A DNA stretch of 43,066 nt, taken from the NCBI GenBank assembly GCA_964546765.1, contig CAZJKV010000008.1, forward strand, positions 1 to 43,066. Reading direction: 5' to 3'. Under the pieces are notes generated by a model. The model was not told where the DNA came from. It worked only from the letters and a program-made list of their open reading frames with translations, and did not search any database. The position numbers were made by a program, and so were the translations under genes. Shown here in pieces: positions 41,915 through 43,066 of the stretch (positions within the stretch are counted from its first letter, which is position 1; every line of letters starts with the position of its first letter). The stretch is from JAITWN01 sp964546765 (GTDB taxonomy: Bacteria; Pseudomonadota; Gammaproteobacteria; SZUA-140).

Positions 41915-43066
41915 CAGGTTCGAATGTGTCCGTCGCCAATGACGATATACTTCTGCGAGGTCAGGCCTTCCAGACCGACCGGACCACGCGCGTGCAGCTT
42001 GTCAGTGCTGATGCCGATCTCCGCACCCAATCCGTACTCGTAACCGTCGGCGAAACGGGTCGAGGCGTTGACCATGACGGAACTCGAATCGACTTCGCGC
42101 AGGAATCGACGCGCGCGGCCGAGATCCTCGGTGAGGATCGCGTCGGTATGGCCAGAGCCGTAGACATGGATGTGCTCCATCGCCTCCTCCAGCCCCTCGA
42201 CGACGCGAATCGACAGGATCGGCGCCAGGTACTCGGTCCGCCAGTCCTCCTCGGTCGCGGGCATGATGTCCGTCAGGATGTCCCGGGTCACCGGGCAGCC
42301 GCGCAGCTCGACGCCGTGCTCGCGGTATTGACGCGCCAGCACTGGCAGCAGCCGTGGCGCGACGGCGCGGGCGACCAGCAGGGTCTCCATCGTATTGCAG
42401 GTGCCGAAGCGCTGGGTCTTCGCATTGACGGCGACCGCGACGGCCTTGTCGTGATCCGCGGCGGTGTCGATATAGACATGACAGACGCCGTGCAGGTGCT
42501 TGATGACGGGGATCAGCGAGTCCTGCATCACGCGATCGATCAGGCTCTGGCCACCGCGCGGGACGATGATGTCCACATGGTCCTTCATCTTCAGCAGCTC
42601 GCCGACCGCCGCCCGATCGGTGACCCCGACCACCTGGATCGCATCCGCCGGGAGGCCGGCCCCGTCGAGGCCGCGCTGGACGCAGGCAGCAATCGCCTGG
42701 TTCGAATGCACGGCCTCCGAACCCCCGCGCAGAATCGCCGCATTGCCTGACTTGAGGCAAAGCGCGGCCGCGTCCGCGGTCACGTTGGGTCGTGACTCGT
42801 AGATGATCCCGATGACACCGAGCGGGACCCTCATGCGGCCGACCTGGATGCCCGATGGGCGATAGCACAGGTCGCTGATCCCGCCGACCGGATCCGGCAG
42901 CGCGATGACCTGGTGCAGGCCGTCGATCATCGCGGCGATGCGGTCATCGTTGAGGCTGAGTCGGTCGAGCAGGGCTTCGTCGAGGTCGGCGGCGCGCGCC
43001 GCCTCGAGATCGCGGGCATTTGCCTCGAGCAGCGCAGCGCGGTCGCCAGCCAGCGCGGATGCGATC
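41914..43066 (-). CDS. proA: Gamma-glutamyl phosphate reductase ProA (N terminus outside the window)
   Basis: Reduces gamma-glutamyl phosphate to the semialdehyde in proline synthesis. The frame stays open to the right edge, so the first few dozen residues are missing. Visible: LANARDLEAARA-like ANARDLEAARAADLDEALLDRL, then VGRMRVPLGVIGIIYESRPNVT, ILRGGSEAVHSN, the catalytic Cys region KTQRFGTCNTMETLLV, and VNASTRFADGYEYGLGAEIGIST. It heads the long minus-strand run as far as this window shows. Confidence 0.96.
   Translation of the reverse strand, partial: IASALAGDRAALLEANARDLEAARAADLDEALLDRLSLNDDRIAAMIDGLHQVIALPDPVGGISDLCYRPSGIQVGRMRVPLGVIGIIYESRPNVTADAAALCLKSGNAAILRGGSEAVHSNQAIAACVQRGLDGAGLPADAIQVVGVTDRAAVGELLKMKDHVDIIVPRGGQSLIDRVMQDSLIPVIKHLHGVCHVYIDTAADHDKAVAVAVNAKTQRFGTCNTMETLLVARAVAPRLLPVLARQYREHGVELRGCPVTRDILTDIMPATEEDWRTEYLAPILSIRVVEGLEEAMEHIHVYGSGHTDAILTEDLGRARRFLREVDSSSVMVNASTRFADGYEYGLGAEIGISTDKLHARGPVGLEGLTSQKYIVIGDGHIRT

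Noticed and set aside
40911..41939. Single 342-codon minus-strand frame
   Set aside because: Only its last 115 codons (RsfS) are real. The first part lies out of frame inside nadD and is Arg/Pro-rich noise.
1..43066. Mobile elements, CRISPR arrays, toxin-antitoxin or defence genes
   Set aside because: Nearly all the sequence is accounted for by housekeeping and respiratory genes; no transposase, integrase, direct-repeat array or nuclease-type accessory gene was seen.

Overview
The window is about 43 kb of GC-rich chromosomal DNA from a ubiquinone-using gammaproteobacterium. The evidence is protein resemblance by eye: an Escherichia-type SpeD, a Crp/Vfr-type regulator, Coq7, RNase G, YhdP, the Mla lipid pathway, and the order rpe-gph-trpEGDC seen in pseudomonads and relatives. 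I cannot place it more finely. Genes are densely packed. I see no tRNA, rRNA, insertion sequence, CRISPR array or prophage.

Layout, left to right. (1) 1-3.4 kb: the 3' part of glcF (+), then on the minus strand coq7, speD, a VOC-family gene and an OsmC-family gene. (2) 3.5-4.3 kb: crp (+), behind a leader rich in inverted repeats and followed by a strong intrinsic terminator. (3) 4.3-11.0 kb, minus strand: a TraF-like outer-membrane protein, then rpe-gph-trpE-trpG-trpD-trpC. (4) 11.2-18.7 kb, minus strand: a complete alternative complex III (ACIII) operon, actA-actB1-actB2-actC-actD-actE-actF, with actB split in two. (5) 19.3-21.3 kb: a Nif3-family gene (-) and a DegS/AlgW-type protease (+), divergent. 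(6) 21.3-43.1 kb: an unbroken minus-strand run proA-nadD-rsfS-rlmH-rng-yhdP-nit-mlaFEDCB-ibaG-murA-hisGDCBHAFIE-tatABC with no gap above about 70 nt.

The most notable feature is the ACIII operon. ACIII oxidises quinol and reduces a c-type cytochrome or an oxidase, and is not homologous to the cytochrome bc1 complex. From memory of related beta- and gammaproteobacterial genomes, tatABC, the DegS-like protease and nif3 are commonly followed by petABC, which encodes bc1. Here ACIII occupies that place and no pet gene is present, which suggests replacement of complex III in situ by an unrelated enzyme. Its ActB1 half keeps a four-Cys N-terminal cluster motif and a twin-arginine leader. No terminal oxidase genes accompany it.

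The rest is mainly housekeeping: tryptophan, histidine, spermidine, NAD, proline and ubiquinone synthesis, envelope maintenance, ribosome and rRNA factors, and Tat export. Smaller points of interest are the two-state-capable crp leader, a good sigma70-like speD promoter overlapping the upstream stop codon, hairpin repeats between genes, and a 530-nt regulatory region before actA.
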